This document shows, piece after piece, positions 34,786 to 43,392 of a stretch of 59,314 bases of DNA (the first letter of the stretch is position 1; each line of letters begins with the position of its first letter). The DNA lies in the NCBI GenBank assembly GCA_964613485.1, contig CAZTHB010000002.1:1-59314 (forward strand), given 5' to 3'. The notes under the pieces were generated by a model, which did not search any database, was not told the DNA's origin, and saw only the letters and a program-made list of their open reading frames with translations. The position numbers and the translations under genes were made by a program. The DNA comes from JADZGC01 sp964613485 (GTDB lineage Bacteria > Patescibacteriota > Saccharimonadia > CAILAD01 > GCA-016700035).

Positions 34786-35706
34786 TCACGCCCGCGAAGC
34801 AAGACTTAGCACCAGATCAGTCATGGCCTGGTGCGGTTTTTTTATTCCTGACTTTATATCCACATCCGCCAATAAGAGATCCCGATAGCTTGCTGCGAGG
34901 CTTTCGGCGCTATAGCCACGAGATTGTTGTTTTGCCTTTGATGCTGCGTAAGGCTTGATATTGCATTGCTTTAGCTCCTCAGGGGTAGCGTCGTGAAAAA
35001 CCATTGTCATAACTCGAAAATGCCACTGTAGAGTTGCTAGAATCTGCTGCTCATTCGCTCCGATCCGCATAAGCTCATCATATAACCGTAGGCTACGCTG
35101 AGCATCGCCAGACTGAATGGACGCTATAAGATCAAAAACGGAGCTCGTCGGATCAGTCTGCACGACATCAAGGATGCGCTCTCGAGTGATTTGCTCACCG
35201 CCTGCAGCCAACTTATCGAGCTCATGATGTAACCGCCACTGATCACCAGCCACGCGCTGCACGAGTAATTGAGCAGCAGCTCGGTCTAGAAGTGCATCCC
35301 TGCGACTCGCCTCTTGCAGGAGCCAGGTAACTAATTGAGGCTCCGACAATGCGTCATGCAGCTTGGCAGAAGGGTGTGCGGCCAGCGTCTTATATAACTT
35401 GGAACGCTTATCCATACCGCGTCCGTCTAATACTGCGACCGTCGAATCTGGCACCTTCTCGAGTAATGTCATCAAAGCATCCCCTTCAGTAGTCACCTGC
35501 CCAAGAGAGCGAACCATTACCAGGCGATGAGAATAAAACATTGGTACCGCCAAGAGCTGTTGCTCAAGATATGTGAGTGATGATTCGGCCAAGTCACATT
35601 CAACCATTTCAAGCGCATCGGCGTATTTGCGCGCATACTGCTGTTTAAGCTTCGACATATGCTGCACTATCGCATAGTCATTACTCCCGCCAAGGAAAAC
35701 AATCAT
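34786..35706 (-). CDS. holA: DNA polymerase III subunit delta
   Basis: This 306-residue clamp-loader subunit has the HolA architecture: an N-terminal AAA-like domain (MIVFLGGSNDYAIVQHMSKL), VMVRSLGQV, LLVQRVAGDQWRLHHELDKLA, and the C-terminal collar SVFDLIASIQSGDAQRSLRLYDEL with ATLQWHFRVM. It opens the sliding clamp together with DnaX. Its start overlaps the mutM stop by four bases. The 3' end holds the rpsT terminator on the opposite strand. Confidence 0.9.
   Translation of the reverse strand: MIVFLGGSNDYAIVQHMSKLKQQYARKYADALEMVECDLAESSLTYLEQQLLAVPMFYSHRLVMVRSLGQVTTEGDALMTLLEKVPDSTVAVLDGRGMDKRSKLYKTLAAHPSAKLHDALSEPQLVTWLLQEASRRDALLDRAAAQLLVQRVAGDQWRLHHELDKLAAGGEQITRERILDVVQTDPTSSVFDLIASIQSGDAQRSLRLYDELMRIGANEQQILATLQWHFRVMTMVFHDATPEELKQCNIKPYAASKAKQQSRGYSAESLAASYRDLLLADVDIKSGIKKPHQAMTDLVLSLASRA
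34809..34842 (+). terminator. rpsT terminator inside holA coding sequence
   Basis: GCACCAG (34809-34815) pairs perfectly with CTGGTGC (34828-34834), then GGTTTTTTTT follows. This intrinsic terminator is 35 bases past the rpsT stop and lies within the last codons of the convergent holA. Confidence 0.75.
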
Positions 35707-36584
35707 AGCTTAGGTTCCGGCTGACAGCGAGGACAAATATGGGTACCTCGCCCCGCTACTCTTAGCTTCACTATGGTTGCTTCACAACGCTCGCAGGATT
35801 GCCCCTCGCGCCGAAACACTTTAGCGAATGTTAGATAGCTCCCCTTTTTGCCCTCTGCATCAACGTAATTTTTATCGCTTGATCCCCCTAGAGATATCGA
35901 CAACTGCATCACCGATCGCAAAGCTTGATAAAGCCTACGAAGTTTGATCGTACTCACTTTTCCTACGAGCGTCGCGGGATGAATGCGCGCAGCATATAGC
36001 CCTTCATCGGCATAAATATTCCCTACTCCAGCCATGACCGACTGATCCATGATCGCTGCCTTAATGCTCGTCCGTTTACGACGCTGTAAACGCTCGCGAA
36101 AAAGATCAAATGTAAAATCCACATCCAGCATTTCAGGCCCCAACTTGGCCATAAAGCTGTCTTCTGGCACACGGGCAGTCTCGACTAATTTCATCCAACC
36201 AAACTTGCGTTGATCATTGAAGAATAACTTCGAACCATCTTCAAAAGACACAGTGACGCGCGTACTACGGTCAGGAAGGCGGCCAATCAGACTATCTGTC
36301 GGATGCCCGCCACCAAAGCCTTCCCCCACTTTAGGACGAAACACCAACTGTCCCGTCATCTTCAAATGTACGATGAGCGAATAGCCCGTATCCAACTGAA
36401 TAATAAGGCCTTTGCCACGACGATCAATATCTGTGACTTGTGAGCCGATAAGCTTAGTATCCACTAATTCGGGGTCATTCGGGAAACCCTTGAGGGTGTC
36501 TGTCTCGACGGCAACGACGGTCCGGCCCGGAAGCATGCTCAGTAAACCAAGTCGAATTGTTTCGACTTCAGGAAGTTCCGGCAT
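35703..36584 (-). CDS. mutM: Formamidopyrimidine-DNA glycosylase
   Basis: This 293-residue enzyme excises oxidised purines. It starts MPELPEVETIRLGL, with catalytic Pro2 and Glu3. Lys in HLKMTGQL, the helix-two-turn-helix (DQSVMAGVGNIYADEGLYAARIHP) and the zinc finger CERC...CPRC at the C-terminus are complete. It lies 18 bases after polA, with GGGGGA as ribosome binding site, and overlaps holA. Together with the MutY-like protein encoded at 50635-51462 it makes an oxidised-guanine defence pair. Confidence 0.96.
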   Translation of the reverse strand: MPELPEVETIRLGLLSMLPGRTVVAVETDTLKGFPNDPELVDTKLIGSQVTDIDRRGKGLIIQLDTGYSLIVHLKMTGQLVFRPKVGEGFGGGHPTDSLIGRLPDRSTRVTVSFEDGSKLFFNDQRKFGWMKLVETARVPEDSFMAKLGPEMLDVDFTFDLFRERLQRRKRTSIKAAIMDQSVMAGVGNIYADEGLYAARIHPATLVGKVSTIKLRRLYQALRSVMQLSISLGGSSDKNYVDAEGKKGSYLTFAKVFRREGQSCERCEATIVKLRVAGRGTHICPRCQPEPKL

Positions 36585-36602
36585 GCTCTTCCCCCTGCAG
36601 GA

Positions 36603-39359
36603 TCACTTCATTTCTCCCCAGTTCTTCCCGACAGCTTCCCCTACTTCGATTGGTACAGCAAGCTTAATCACCTGCTCCATAGTTTCCTTGAGCAAGTCCT
36701 TAACCTCATCGACTAGGCGATCATCACATTCAACAATCAATTCGTCATGAATTTGCAAAATCATATGCGCTTCACCATGCAAACGACCTAATCTTGGTGC
36801 CAGCTGAATCATCGCTAATTTCATCATATCGGCTGCTGTACCCTGAAGAGGCATGTTCACAGCCTGCCTTTCGGCAGCAGATCGAACAATATAATTACTC
36901 GACTTAACATCGGGGCACGGGCGTCGTCGGCCAAACAATGTTTCGGTGTACCCCTCTTCATGGGCTTGCTTCTTAAGAAGCTGAATATAGTCCGCAACCC
37001 CTTTTCGGATTTCGAAATATCTATCGATAAAAGCCTTACTCTCCTCGTATGACATACCTGTCGCGACAGACAAGCCGTGCGTATTCATACCATACAGCAC
37101 GCCGAAGTTTACGGCCTTTGCAGCATAGCGTTGCTCTTTCGTAACGTCCTTCGGGTCAACACCAGCGACTAATGCCGCGGTCAGAGTATGGATGTCTACC
37201 CCAGACTTGAAGTCCTTGATCATTGGCTTGTCATCAGACATTGCAGCCGCTAGACGCAGCTCGATCTGACTATAGTCGGCCGACACAAAAGTCTTACCCT
37301 TATCAGCAATGAAGCCTTTGCGAATCTCACGCCCAAGTGGTGTACGTACTGGGATATTTTGTAAGTTTGGATTATTACTCGACAGCCGCCCAGTCTGCGC
37401 AATGGTTTGCTGATAACTTGTATGCACGCGCCCCGTCTTCGGCTGTACAAGTTTCGGTAGCGAATCGACATATGTGCTCTTCAACTTTGAGACTTCACGG
37501 TATTCAAATATCAAATCAATGATTGGGTGCTGACCCCGCAATTTTTCAAGCTCACTAGCGGCAGTGGAGGCCCCTCCGCTCTTTACTTTTTTCAAGCCCT
37601 CGCCTTCAATTTTCAACTTATTAAACAAAATATCCTTGAGCTGCTGTGTCGAGTTGATATTAAACTCCTCACCGGCGTGCTTATAGATCGCCTCTATCGT
37701 TGTGGTCAAGCGCTTATCGAGCTGCTTAGAGAAATGCGAGAAAAATGTCACATCTAGCTTCACGCCAGTCAGCTCAACATCCCCAAGCACAGGAATAAGT
37801 GGCCACTCGAGCTCTTCGGCAACTTCATCGAGTTTACCAATATTCTTGAGCTCCTTGCTCAGACGCTCGTACAATCGCCAAGCAATATCCGCGTCTTCCG
37901 CAGCATACTTGACTGCTTCACCGATCGGCACCTGATCAAAGGTCTTTTGATTTTTCCCTCGTGCGCCAATTAACTCGGTAATCTCGATCATCTCAAGACC
38001 CAACTCGGCGAGCGCCAAGCCCGATAAAGTCTGTGCTCGCCCCATCGGATTAATCAAAAAAGCCGCCACCATGGTGTCAAATACGATCCCCTGTATCGTC
38101 ACACCAGCACATTTGAGGATCTGATAGTCATATTTGATATTATGGCCGACCTTACCGATGGTAGCGTTCTCGAGTACTGGCCGCAGCGCATCGAGAACGA
38201 CAGACACGCTTAGTTGCTCTCCTTCCGCATGACCGACCGGAATGTAATAGGCTTCGCCCTCCTTCCAGGCAAGTGAGATGCCAACCAGCTGAGCCGCAAC
38301 CGGCTCGACCGATGTAGTCTCGGTATCAATCGAGAAGACCTTCTGTTTGTTAAGCTTCGCAACCAACTCATCCAGCTGCTCTTGGGAAGTAACACCCTCA
38401 TACTTTGCAGACTTCAAGTGTGATCGCAGTCGCTCGTGATCCCTCGCATCAACGTCATATATCTCATCAAAAAGATTCTTCTGCTGCCCGACTTCACTCT
38501 GTGGCAACTTCGCAATCAACGATCGAAACTCAAGCTTGTGCAGGAGCTGCACGACCTTATCTCGGTCATACCTATGTAAGCGCGCGTCTTCAAGCTCAAA
38601 ATCACATGGCACATCGCGAACGATGCGCGACAGCTCAAGCGAACGATAGGCATCTTCTTTTCCTGATTCGAGCTTGGCACGCAAGGCCGGCTTGAGCTCG
38701 TCAAGGTGATCATAGATACCATCGAGCGTCTTATACTTCACCACCAGCTCAGCGGCCGTCTTTTCGCCTACTCCCTTTACACCAGGGATGTTATCGCTCG
38801 TGTCCCCTTTGAGAGCTTTCGTCACCAAGAACTCTTCTGGCGTCACCCCATAACGATCCTGCACTGCTGCCGGATCATATAGCACCGTATCAGAGAATCC
38901 TCGCTTGAGCGTATATATGCTGACATGTTCATCTACCAGCTGCAACTCATCCATATCTCCGGTCACAATCACGACTTCGTGCTGCTTCTTGAGCCGCTCT
39001 GCAAGTGTGCCGATCACATCATCAGCTTCATACCCTTCTACACCGACGACCGGGATTTCAAATGCCGCCAGCAGATCCTTCGTCACATCAAACTGCGGCA
39101 CGAGATCTTTATCAGTCTCTTTACGTGTCGCTTTATACTTCTCATCAAGATCATGGCGAAATGTCTTGCCGGGCATGTCCCAAGCCACGACGACGTACTC
39201 TGGCTTGAGCTCCTTGATGGCATTAAGGAGCATCATCGTAAAGCCATACACTCCATTAGTCGGCACACCATCTTTGGTACTTAAAAAAGGAATAGCGTGA
39301 AATCCGCGGTGCAATAAAGCGTGGCCGTCGAATATAGCGACTCGTGATCTAGTGCTCAT
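36603..39359 (-). CDS. polA: DNA polymerase I
   Basis: This full-length 918-residue Pol I has a 5' nuclease (residues 1-290, with GLKGD-like KALKGDTSDNIPGVKGVGEKTA), a 3'-5' exonuclease with intact acidic residues (FSIDTETTS near 345 and YAAEDADIAWRLYE), and a polymerase domain with motif A SADYSQIELR near 698, the O-helix RYAAKAVNFGVLYG and motif C QIHDELIVE near 871. It serves Okazaki processing and repair. The proofreading site looks functional, unlike in many Gram-positive Pol I enzymes. It has a leaderless-type -10. Confidence 0.97.
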   Translation of the reverse strand: MSTRSRVAIFDGHALLHRGFHAIPFLSTKDGVPTNGVYGFTMMLLNAIKELKPEYVVVAWDMPGKTFRHDLDEKYKATRKETDKDLVPQFDVTKDLLAAFEIPVVGVEGYEADDVIGTLAERLKKQHEVVIVTGDMDELQLVDEHVSIYTLKRGFSDTVLYDPAAVQDRYGVTPEEFLVTKALKGDTSDNIPGVKGVGEKTAAELVVKYKTLDGIYDHLDELKPALRAKLESGKEDAYRSLELSRIVRDVPCDFELEDARLHRYDRDKVVQLLHKLEFRSLIAKLPQSEVGQQKNLFDEIYDVDARDHERLRSHLKSAKYEGVTSQEQLDELVAKLNKQKVFSIDTETTSVEPVAAQLVGISLAWKEGEAYYIPVGHAEGEQLSVSVVLDALRPVLENATIGKVGHNIKYDYQILKCAGVTIQGIVFDTMVAAFLINPMGRAQTLSGLALAELGLEMIEITELIGARGKNQKTFDQVPIGEAVKYAAEDADIAWRLYERLSKELKNIGKLDEVAEELEWPLIPVLGDVELTGVKLDVTFFSHFSKQLDKRLTTTIEAIYKHAGEEFNINSTQQLKDILFNKLKIEGEGLKKVKSGGASTAASELEKLRGQHPIIDLIFEYREVSKLKSTYVDSLPKLVQPKTGRVHTSYQQTIAQTGRLSSNNPNLQNIPVRTPLGREIRKGFIADKGKTFVSADYSQIELRLAAAMSDDKPMIKDFKSGVDIHTLTAALVAGVDPKDVTKEQRYAAKAVNFGVLYGMNTHGLSVATGMSYEESKAFIDRYFEIRKGVADYIQLLKKQAHEEGYTETLFGRRRPCPDVKSSNYIVRSAAERQAVNMPLQGTAADMMKLAMIQLAPRLGRLHGEAHMILQIHDELIVECDDRLVDEVKDLLKETMEQVIKLAVPIEVGEAVGKNWGEMK

Positions 39360-39366
39360 GAATGTT

Positions 39367-39372
39367 ATTATA
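39367..39372 (-). promoter_or_regulatory. -10 box for leaderless polA
   Basis: The minus strand reads AAACAGGTATAAT, with TATAAT ending 8 bases before the polA ATG at 39359. The same AAACAGGTATAAT string precedes the LCP gene (51520-51525). Confidence 0.65.
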
Positions 39373-40177
39373 CCTGTTTTTCAGATAAGGAGGAGTCTGG
39401 GCTGGCCAACATCTGCAAGCGCAAGATTAGAAAGAGCTGACGCATACTATCTGCAATCTGCTGCGAGTGAATCACCGTACCGAATACTTCTTGCCCGTAA
39501 CTGAGATATGCGACCTTATCGGCGTAGATATTTATCTCTACCGGCATATTGTATGCTTCTGGGTCATAAAATGTATGTTCAATCAAATGTACTTTATGTT
39601 TAGCGGGTGTTTTTGGCAGCGTAAACCCTTTAGGAGTCAGTGCTTGAACCTTAATCCCCTTACGCACTCGAGTTGCGACAAAATCATCCAGATAATCTGA
39701 CCCAAGAAAATCATGCTGATTCGGCGAGATGATCAGCATAACATCCGCCTTTGTTTGTAGGATGTCATCATAAATATCCTTAAGACCTTCAATACCTTGG
39801 TAATGACGCACGGCTGGCTGCTCTGTTAACTGATGATATCTCTGTGTGAGCGTAGGTAGCAATGATTTAAAACGATATTCGTTATTGAGCAAAATATTTC
39901 TTCGCCTCTCAGCCAGCATTTCGATCTGAATCGGATTAGCTGGCAAGTAGCTCAATCGCTTACCTATCTTTGATTTTGTGATGAGCTGCAACTGTTCAAG
40001 ACGTACAAGAATAGAATACGCATTGGTGCGAGTCTCCCCGAGCCTCTCTGTAATGAGAGCCGGGGTGATTTCACCAATATCTAGAGCCAGTAAATATGCT
40101 GCCGCTTGATTCTGCTTGAGCCCAAGGCCCTCTAAAATACTGATATCACTTGATTGTTGTAGATTTGTCGATTTCAT
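39368..40177 (-). CDS. TrmB-like transcriptional regulator
   Basis: This 269-residue protein has an N-terminal winged helix (LEGLGLKQNQAAAYLLALDIGEITPALITERLGETRTNAYSI in several pieces, residues 15-60) typical of TrmB/HTH domains. A middle segment (RHYQGIEGLKDIYDDILQT) matches the effector region of TrmB-like proteins, followed by a phospholipase D-like half. It may sense a sugar or membrane signal, but the target is unknown. It ends 8 bases before the polA start. TATAAT lies 9 bases before its ATG. Confidence 0.8.
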   Translation of the reverse strand: MKSTNLQQSSDISILEGLGLKQNQAAAYLLALDIGEITPALITERLGETRTNAYSILVRLEQLQLITKSKIGKRLSYLPANPIQIEMLAERRRNILLNNEYRFKSLLPTLTQRYHQLTEQPAVRHYQGIEGLKDIYDDILQTKADVMLIISPNQHDFLGSDYLDDFVATRVRKGIKVQALTPKGFTLPKTPAKHKVHLIEHTFYDPEAYNMPVEINIYADKVAYLSYGQEVFGTVIHSQQIADSMRQLFLILRLQMLASPDSSLSEKQV

Positions 40178-40233
40178 TTCGACATAATTATAGCAAATTT
40201 TTACCTGTTATTCTAGTACTTTGCCATTCTATA

Positions 40234-40262
40234 TTGACGATTAATGCTAATTACTCCATACT
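40234..40262 (+). promoter_or_regulatory. Candidate promoter of the G+C-rich cassette
   Basis: TTGACG (40234-40239) and CATACT (40257-40262) are 17 bases apart. The predicted start near 40269 gives a leader of about 255 bases, by far the longest in the window. Confidence 0.45.
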
Positions 40263-40269
40263 GTGTCCA

Positions 40270-40523
40270 TCAAAACAAACAGCACCTACTAGTCACACAG
40301 AGTCCACCGCAAAGTCCTACAGGCAGATGAATGAATCACCTCTCCGTAAGACTTTACGGCCTTCACATAGACACCAATGATCTCGACAGCAGCTTCGGAA
40401 CTGCTGCCGGGATCCCAAAGATCTCGGGTGTGAAAACCCGGCATAATTCCGAAAACCGGACTCATACAGCAACGGCCCAGTGACCGACTCACTGAAGAGC
40501 ACCTACCAATACAAGGAGAAATC
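40270..40523 (+). promoter_or_regulatory. Long structured leader with alternative hairpins
   Basis: Visible stems are CCGTAA/TTACGG (40344-40359), CAGCAG/CTGCTG with an inner C-UUCG-G loop (40387-40406), CCGGGAT/ATCTCGG (40407-40427), CGGGT/ACCCG (40425-40440) and CAGTGA/TCACTG (40478-40494). The third and fourth share bases 40425-40427, so they exclude each other. AAGGAG lies just before the ATG. It could be a cis-acting switch or a transferred leader. Confidence 0.4.
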
Positions 40524-41066
40524 ATGGCCCGAGAGGGTTTCATCAGCCAGGACGACCGTCGCAAGGTCGCCTCAGACACAATCTGGGGCATGTCCCGCGG
40601 ACTGTTCGTCATCGTGGCAGTCATCATCGCAGCCTCGGTGATCGGCGCAGCCTCCTGGGGCATCAGCGTCGCCACCAGCGGCCCGCGTGGTGCCGGTGAC
40701 GTCGTGCGGGAACGCAACGACGCCAACAACCGGATCAGCGCTCAGGCCTTCTTCGAGGACACGTACGCCACCATCAAGGCGCAGGACCTCAAGTTGACCG
40801 ACGCGCAGCAGGCACTGGACGAGTTCCTGGCCACCACACCGCAGCCCACCAGCTCCGACATGGTCCAGCTGCAGCTCTACACGCAGCAGCTCAAGGCCAA
40901 GCAAACGACGGTGACCGGTCTCACCCAGATCTGTCAGGATGCCGTCGCGCGCTACAACGCCGAAGCCCGGAAGACCATCCGTGCCGAGTGGCGCGCTGAA
41001 GACCTGCCGTACCAGATCGACGCCACGTCGAGCTCGGACGAAACGGACTGCCAGCCGGCAGCCTGA
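40524..41066 (+). CDS. G+C-rich membrane protein of possible actinobacterial or phage origin
   Basis: This 180-residue protein has a polar start (MAREGFISQDDRRKVASDTI), one membrane helix at about 27-50 (LFVIVAVIIAASVIGAASW) and a helical extracellular part with two cysteines (TQICQD near 133, DCQPAA at the end). Codons end almost always in G or C, in sharp contrast to polA and dnaG. AAGGAGAAATC precedes the ATG. I do not recognise a family. It is paired with a lipoprotein gene 72 bases downstream, so the two may act together at the cell surface. Confidence 0.8.
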   Translation: MAREGFISQDDRRKVASDTIWGMSRGLFVIVAVIIAASVIGAASWGISVATSGPRGAGDVVRERNDANNRISAQAFFEDTYATIKAQDLKLTDAQQALDEFLATTPQPTSSDMVQLQLYTQQLKAKQTTVTGLTQICQDAVARYNAEARKTIRAEWRAEDLPYQIDATSSSDETDCQPAA

Positions 41067-41138
41067 TCAAATTCGAGTCAACCCATCCACACCCCGGGGA
41101 GGGGCACCCTGCCCCTCCCATCAAGCAGAAAGAGACCC

Positions 41139-41735
41139 ATGAAGAACCTGAAGAAGTACCTCATCCTGCCCCTACTCGTCGCATGCATCGGCTTCACCGC
41201 CGTCGCCTGCAGCAGCGGCCCCAAGGAAGACTCCGCCCAAGGAGCCACCCAGAAGGTCACCGAGGAGTACAGCAAGGCAGCGGTCGAGGCTGTTCCCTAC
41301 CCGCTCCAGGAGATGAAGGAGGGCGGCTGGCTCGAGCGCATGAACTTGCGCGAGCGCCTCATCCGCTACTCCAAAGCTGACAAGATCAGCTACATCTACC
41401 TGTTCTCCGGGCAGGGTCAGCTCTTGGCCAACTACACCGTGAAGGGCAAGGTGTCCAACACCAGCTCCCAGATGACCACCGCCCAGACGGTCGACGACTA
41501 CTGCGGATCGGGCAACTACTGCCCGATGGCAATCGACGCCCCGATGGACGACGGTACCTGGGGTCCCTCCGAGGACGCCATCTTCTTCTTCACCACCGAT
41601 GGTGTGATGGTGCAGTGGCCCGGCCTCTACGTCTTGGCCGACGCTCCACTGGACCTCACCACCCAGCCGGTGCTGGTGTACAACACGGGCTCCAAGCCCA
41701 GCTCCGTCGCCGACGAGAAAAACTACGGCGGCTAA
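41139..41735 (+). CDS. G+C-rich lipoprotein
   Basis: This 198-residue protein has a lipoprotein signal peptide (MKNLKKYLILPLLVACIGF, then TAVAC with the lipidated Cys near 24) and a mature domain containing SYIYLFSGQGQLLANYTVKG and a cysteine pair in DYCGSGNYC. The end, WPGLYVLADAPLDL, looks like a compact beta domain. I cannot name the family, but similar small lipoproteins beside membrane proteins occur in actinobacteria and their phages. Codon use matches the upstream gene. Three hairpins follow it. Confidence 0.8.
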   Translation: MKNLKKYLILPLLVACIGFTAVACSSGPKEDSAQGATQKVTEEYSKAAVEAVPYPLQEMKEGGWLERMNLRERLIRYSKADKISYIYLFSGQGQLLANYTVKGKVSNTSSQMTTAQTVDDYCGSGNYCPMAIDAPMDDGTWGPSEDAIFFFTTDGVMVQWPGLYVLADAPLDLTTQPVLVYNTGSKPSSVADEKNYGG

Positions 41736-41752
41736 CCGAGCCATTGGACAAT

Positions 41753-41825
41753 CGAGAGCCATTTGTCTCTCGTCTGCCACTCGAGCACTCTCTCGAGTAC
41801 CCACCCCTTGCAACATAGGGGTGGG
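41753..41825 (+). terminator. Three consecutive hairpins after the lipoprotein gene
   Basis: Perfect stems are CGAGAG/CTCTCG (41753-41772), ACTCGAG/CTCGAGT (41779-41798) and CCCACCCC/GGGGTGGG (41800-41825). None is followed by a T-run, the form often seen for actinobacterial terminators. Confidence 0.5.
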
Positions 41826-41859
41826 ATTACCCATATTTGAATAATACTAAGAACACATA

Positions 41860-41865
41860 GATAAT
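41860..41865 (+). promoter_or_regulatory. -10 box for leaderless 99-residue gene
   Basis: GATAAT ends 7 bases before ATG 41872, and no ribosome binding site is present. The spacing is the same as at other leaderless candidates. Confidence 0.45.
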
Positions 41866-41871
41866 AAACAC

Positions 41872-42171
41872 ATGACAATAATCGAATCTGAAAATCGAGA
41901 ACGGGACGAAGCGGAAGAAATGACCACTTACCAGGAAACGGTTGGCCGAGACACCCCGGAGGGGCGCGAGGGACTCAGAGACGCCCTGCAGGGTTTGCGC
42001 GACTTAGCGGCTCAGCATGAATCTGGCGCAATCGATGAACCCGACTGGAGAATTCCTGAAGAAACAAAAGCAACTGGCCGGAGAGGAATTGCTGAAGCGC
42101 GTGCTGCGCTTAAGGCCACAGATGAACGGCGCGCGGCGCGTGAAGCCGCTAGCGAAGAAGAGACAAACTAA
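41872..42171 (+). CDS. Small charged hypothetical protein
   Basis: This 99-residue protein is rich in Glu, Arg and Ala and is probably helical or partly disordered. It includes a REGLRDALQGLRDLAAQHE helix and a DWRIPEETKATGRRGIAEAR segment. It has no cysteine, signal peptide or membrane helix. It lies between the G+C-rich cassette and rpoD and has a strong terminator. Composition is intermediate between the cassette and its neighbours. I do not recognise a family. Confidence 0.65.
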   Translation: MTIIESENRERDEAEEMTTYQETVGRDTPEGREGLRDALQGLRDLAAQHESGAIDEPDWRIPEETKATGRRGIAEARAALKATDERRAAREAASEEETN

Positions 42172-42197
42172 AAAAGAGCCCCTAGAGGCTCTTTTTT
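42171..42197. terminator. Bidirectional terminator between the 99-residue gene and rpoD
   Basis: AAAAAGAGCC pairs with GGCTCTTTTT around a 6-base loop and is followed by T. The A- and T-runs on both sides suit both converging transcripts. Confidence 0.85.
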
Positions 42198-42219
42198 AAC
42201 ATTACCGCTTAACAACTTC

Positions 42220-43347
42220 CTACTGGAGGTAGTCTTTAAGACGCTTTGAATCCTTGTGCTTACGCAGCTTCGCGAGTGCCTTCGCTTCGATCTGACGAAT
42301 GCGCTCTCGTGTCACGCCGAATTCTTGCCCCACTTCTTCGAGAGTGTGACTCTTACCATCCTCAAGACCGAAGCGCATACGCAAGATCTTCTGTTCGCGA
42401 GGAGTCAGGAGTGCCAGCGTATCGTTAATGTGCTCCTTGAGAAGCTCATAGGTCGCAGCGTCAACTGGAGAGACCGAATCTTGATCTTCGATAAATTCTC
42501 CGAGAGTCGAGTCTTCATCTTCACCAACCGCCGCATCAAGCGAAGTCGTGTCTTGGCTGATCTTCTGAATATGGAGCACCTTCTCGACATCCATTTCCAT
42601 TTCTTTTGCCAGCTCCTCTGGACTTGGTTCACGTCCAAGTTCGCTCGTCAGGCGACGCTGCGTACGAATAAGTTTATTGATTGTCTCTACCATGTGGACT
42701 GGGATGCGAATCACACGTGCCTGGTCTGCTATCGCACGCGTAATCGCTTGACGAATCCACCACGTAGCGTAAGTGGAGAATTTAAATCCCTTAGTGTAGT
42801 CAAACTTCTCTACGGCACGCAAAAGGCCTGTGTTACCTTCCTGGATGAGATCAAGTAAGTCCAAACCACGCCCAATGTACTTCTTGGCAATCGAGACCAC
42901 AAGACGCATGTTAGCTTCAGCGAGAGCGTCCTTTGCGGACTTGTCGCCCTGCTCTATACGCTTAGCCAACGAGACTTCTTCTTCTGCATTGATCAGTGGT
43001 ATTTTACCGATTTCGCGAAGGTACAAACGCACTGAGTCATCAGCGATATCTTTGATCGCTTCTTCACTGACCGCATTCTCAACATCTTCTTCTGGTTCGG
43101 TCTGCCAAATAAGCTTGTCTTTTTGGTCGACGACTTCGATCCCGGCATCGATCAAGGCCGAGTATAAATCATCCAATAGATCTACTTGTTCCTCTGCTTG
43201 AGGGATTGCTTTAAGTACTTCCTGCTGAGTAACGAACCCTTGTTCGCGTCCCTTGGTCACCAGTCGCTCAACTGCTGGCTTGAGTTCTTCAGGGATATTT
43301 GGCTCGAGATTACGAGCTTCTTCTGGTTGAGCTTTTTTGCGTGGCAT
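42220..43347 (-). CDS. rpoD: Primary sigma factor RpoD (sigma-70)
   Basis: This 375-residue protein has a region 1.1-like start, region 1.2 (DSVRLYLREIGKIPLINAEEEV), regions 2.1-2.4 (ANMRLVVSIAKKYIGRGLDL, FKFSTYATWWIRQAITRAI), region 3 and region 4.2 (LEEVGQEFGVTRERIRQIEAKALAKL). It directs RNA polymerase to the promoters listed here. It follows dnaG by 45 bases, as in the classic dnaG-rpoD pairing, and has GGAAGGA before its ATG. Residues in 2.4 and 4.2 look standard, so TTGACA/TATAAT recognition is expected. Confidence 0.97.
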   Translation of the reverse strand: MPRKKAQPEEARNLEPNIPEELKPAVERLVTKGREQGFVTQQEVLKAIPQAEEQVDLLDDLYSALIDAGIEVVDQKDKLIWQTEPEEDVENAVSEEAIKDIADDSVRLYLREIGKIPLINAEEEVSLAKRIEQGDKSAKDALAEANMRLVVSIAKKYIGRGLDLLDLIQEGNTGLLRAVEKFDYTKGFKFSTYATWWIRQAITRAIADQARVIRIPVHMVETINKLIRTQRRLTSELGREPSPEELAKEMEMDVEKVLHIQKISQDTTSLDAAVGEDEDSTLGEFIEDQDSVSPVDAATYELLKEHINDTLALLTPREQKILRMRFGLEDGKSHTLEEVGQEFGVTRERIRQIEAKALAKLRKHKDSKRLKDYLQ

Positions 43348-43392
43348 ATCTATCCTTCCACTAACTTAGTAATAATGTATATAAAGTTGTAA

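Larger units (their letters stand above)
40178..40523 (+). other. 346-base gene-free stretch ahead of the G+C-rich cassette
   Basis: The left 60 bases are A+T-rich and hold the TrmB-like gene's upstream region. A promoter lies at 40234-40262, and the rest is a structured leader. No open frame with a ribosome binding site is seen in either direction. Confidence 0.5.

Noticed and set aside
41172..41834. 220-residue minus-strand frame opposite the lipoprotein gene
   Set aside because: High G+C at third positions removes stops on the other strand. The plus frame has a lipoprotein signal and a good start.
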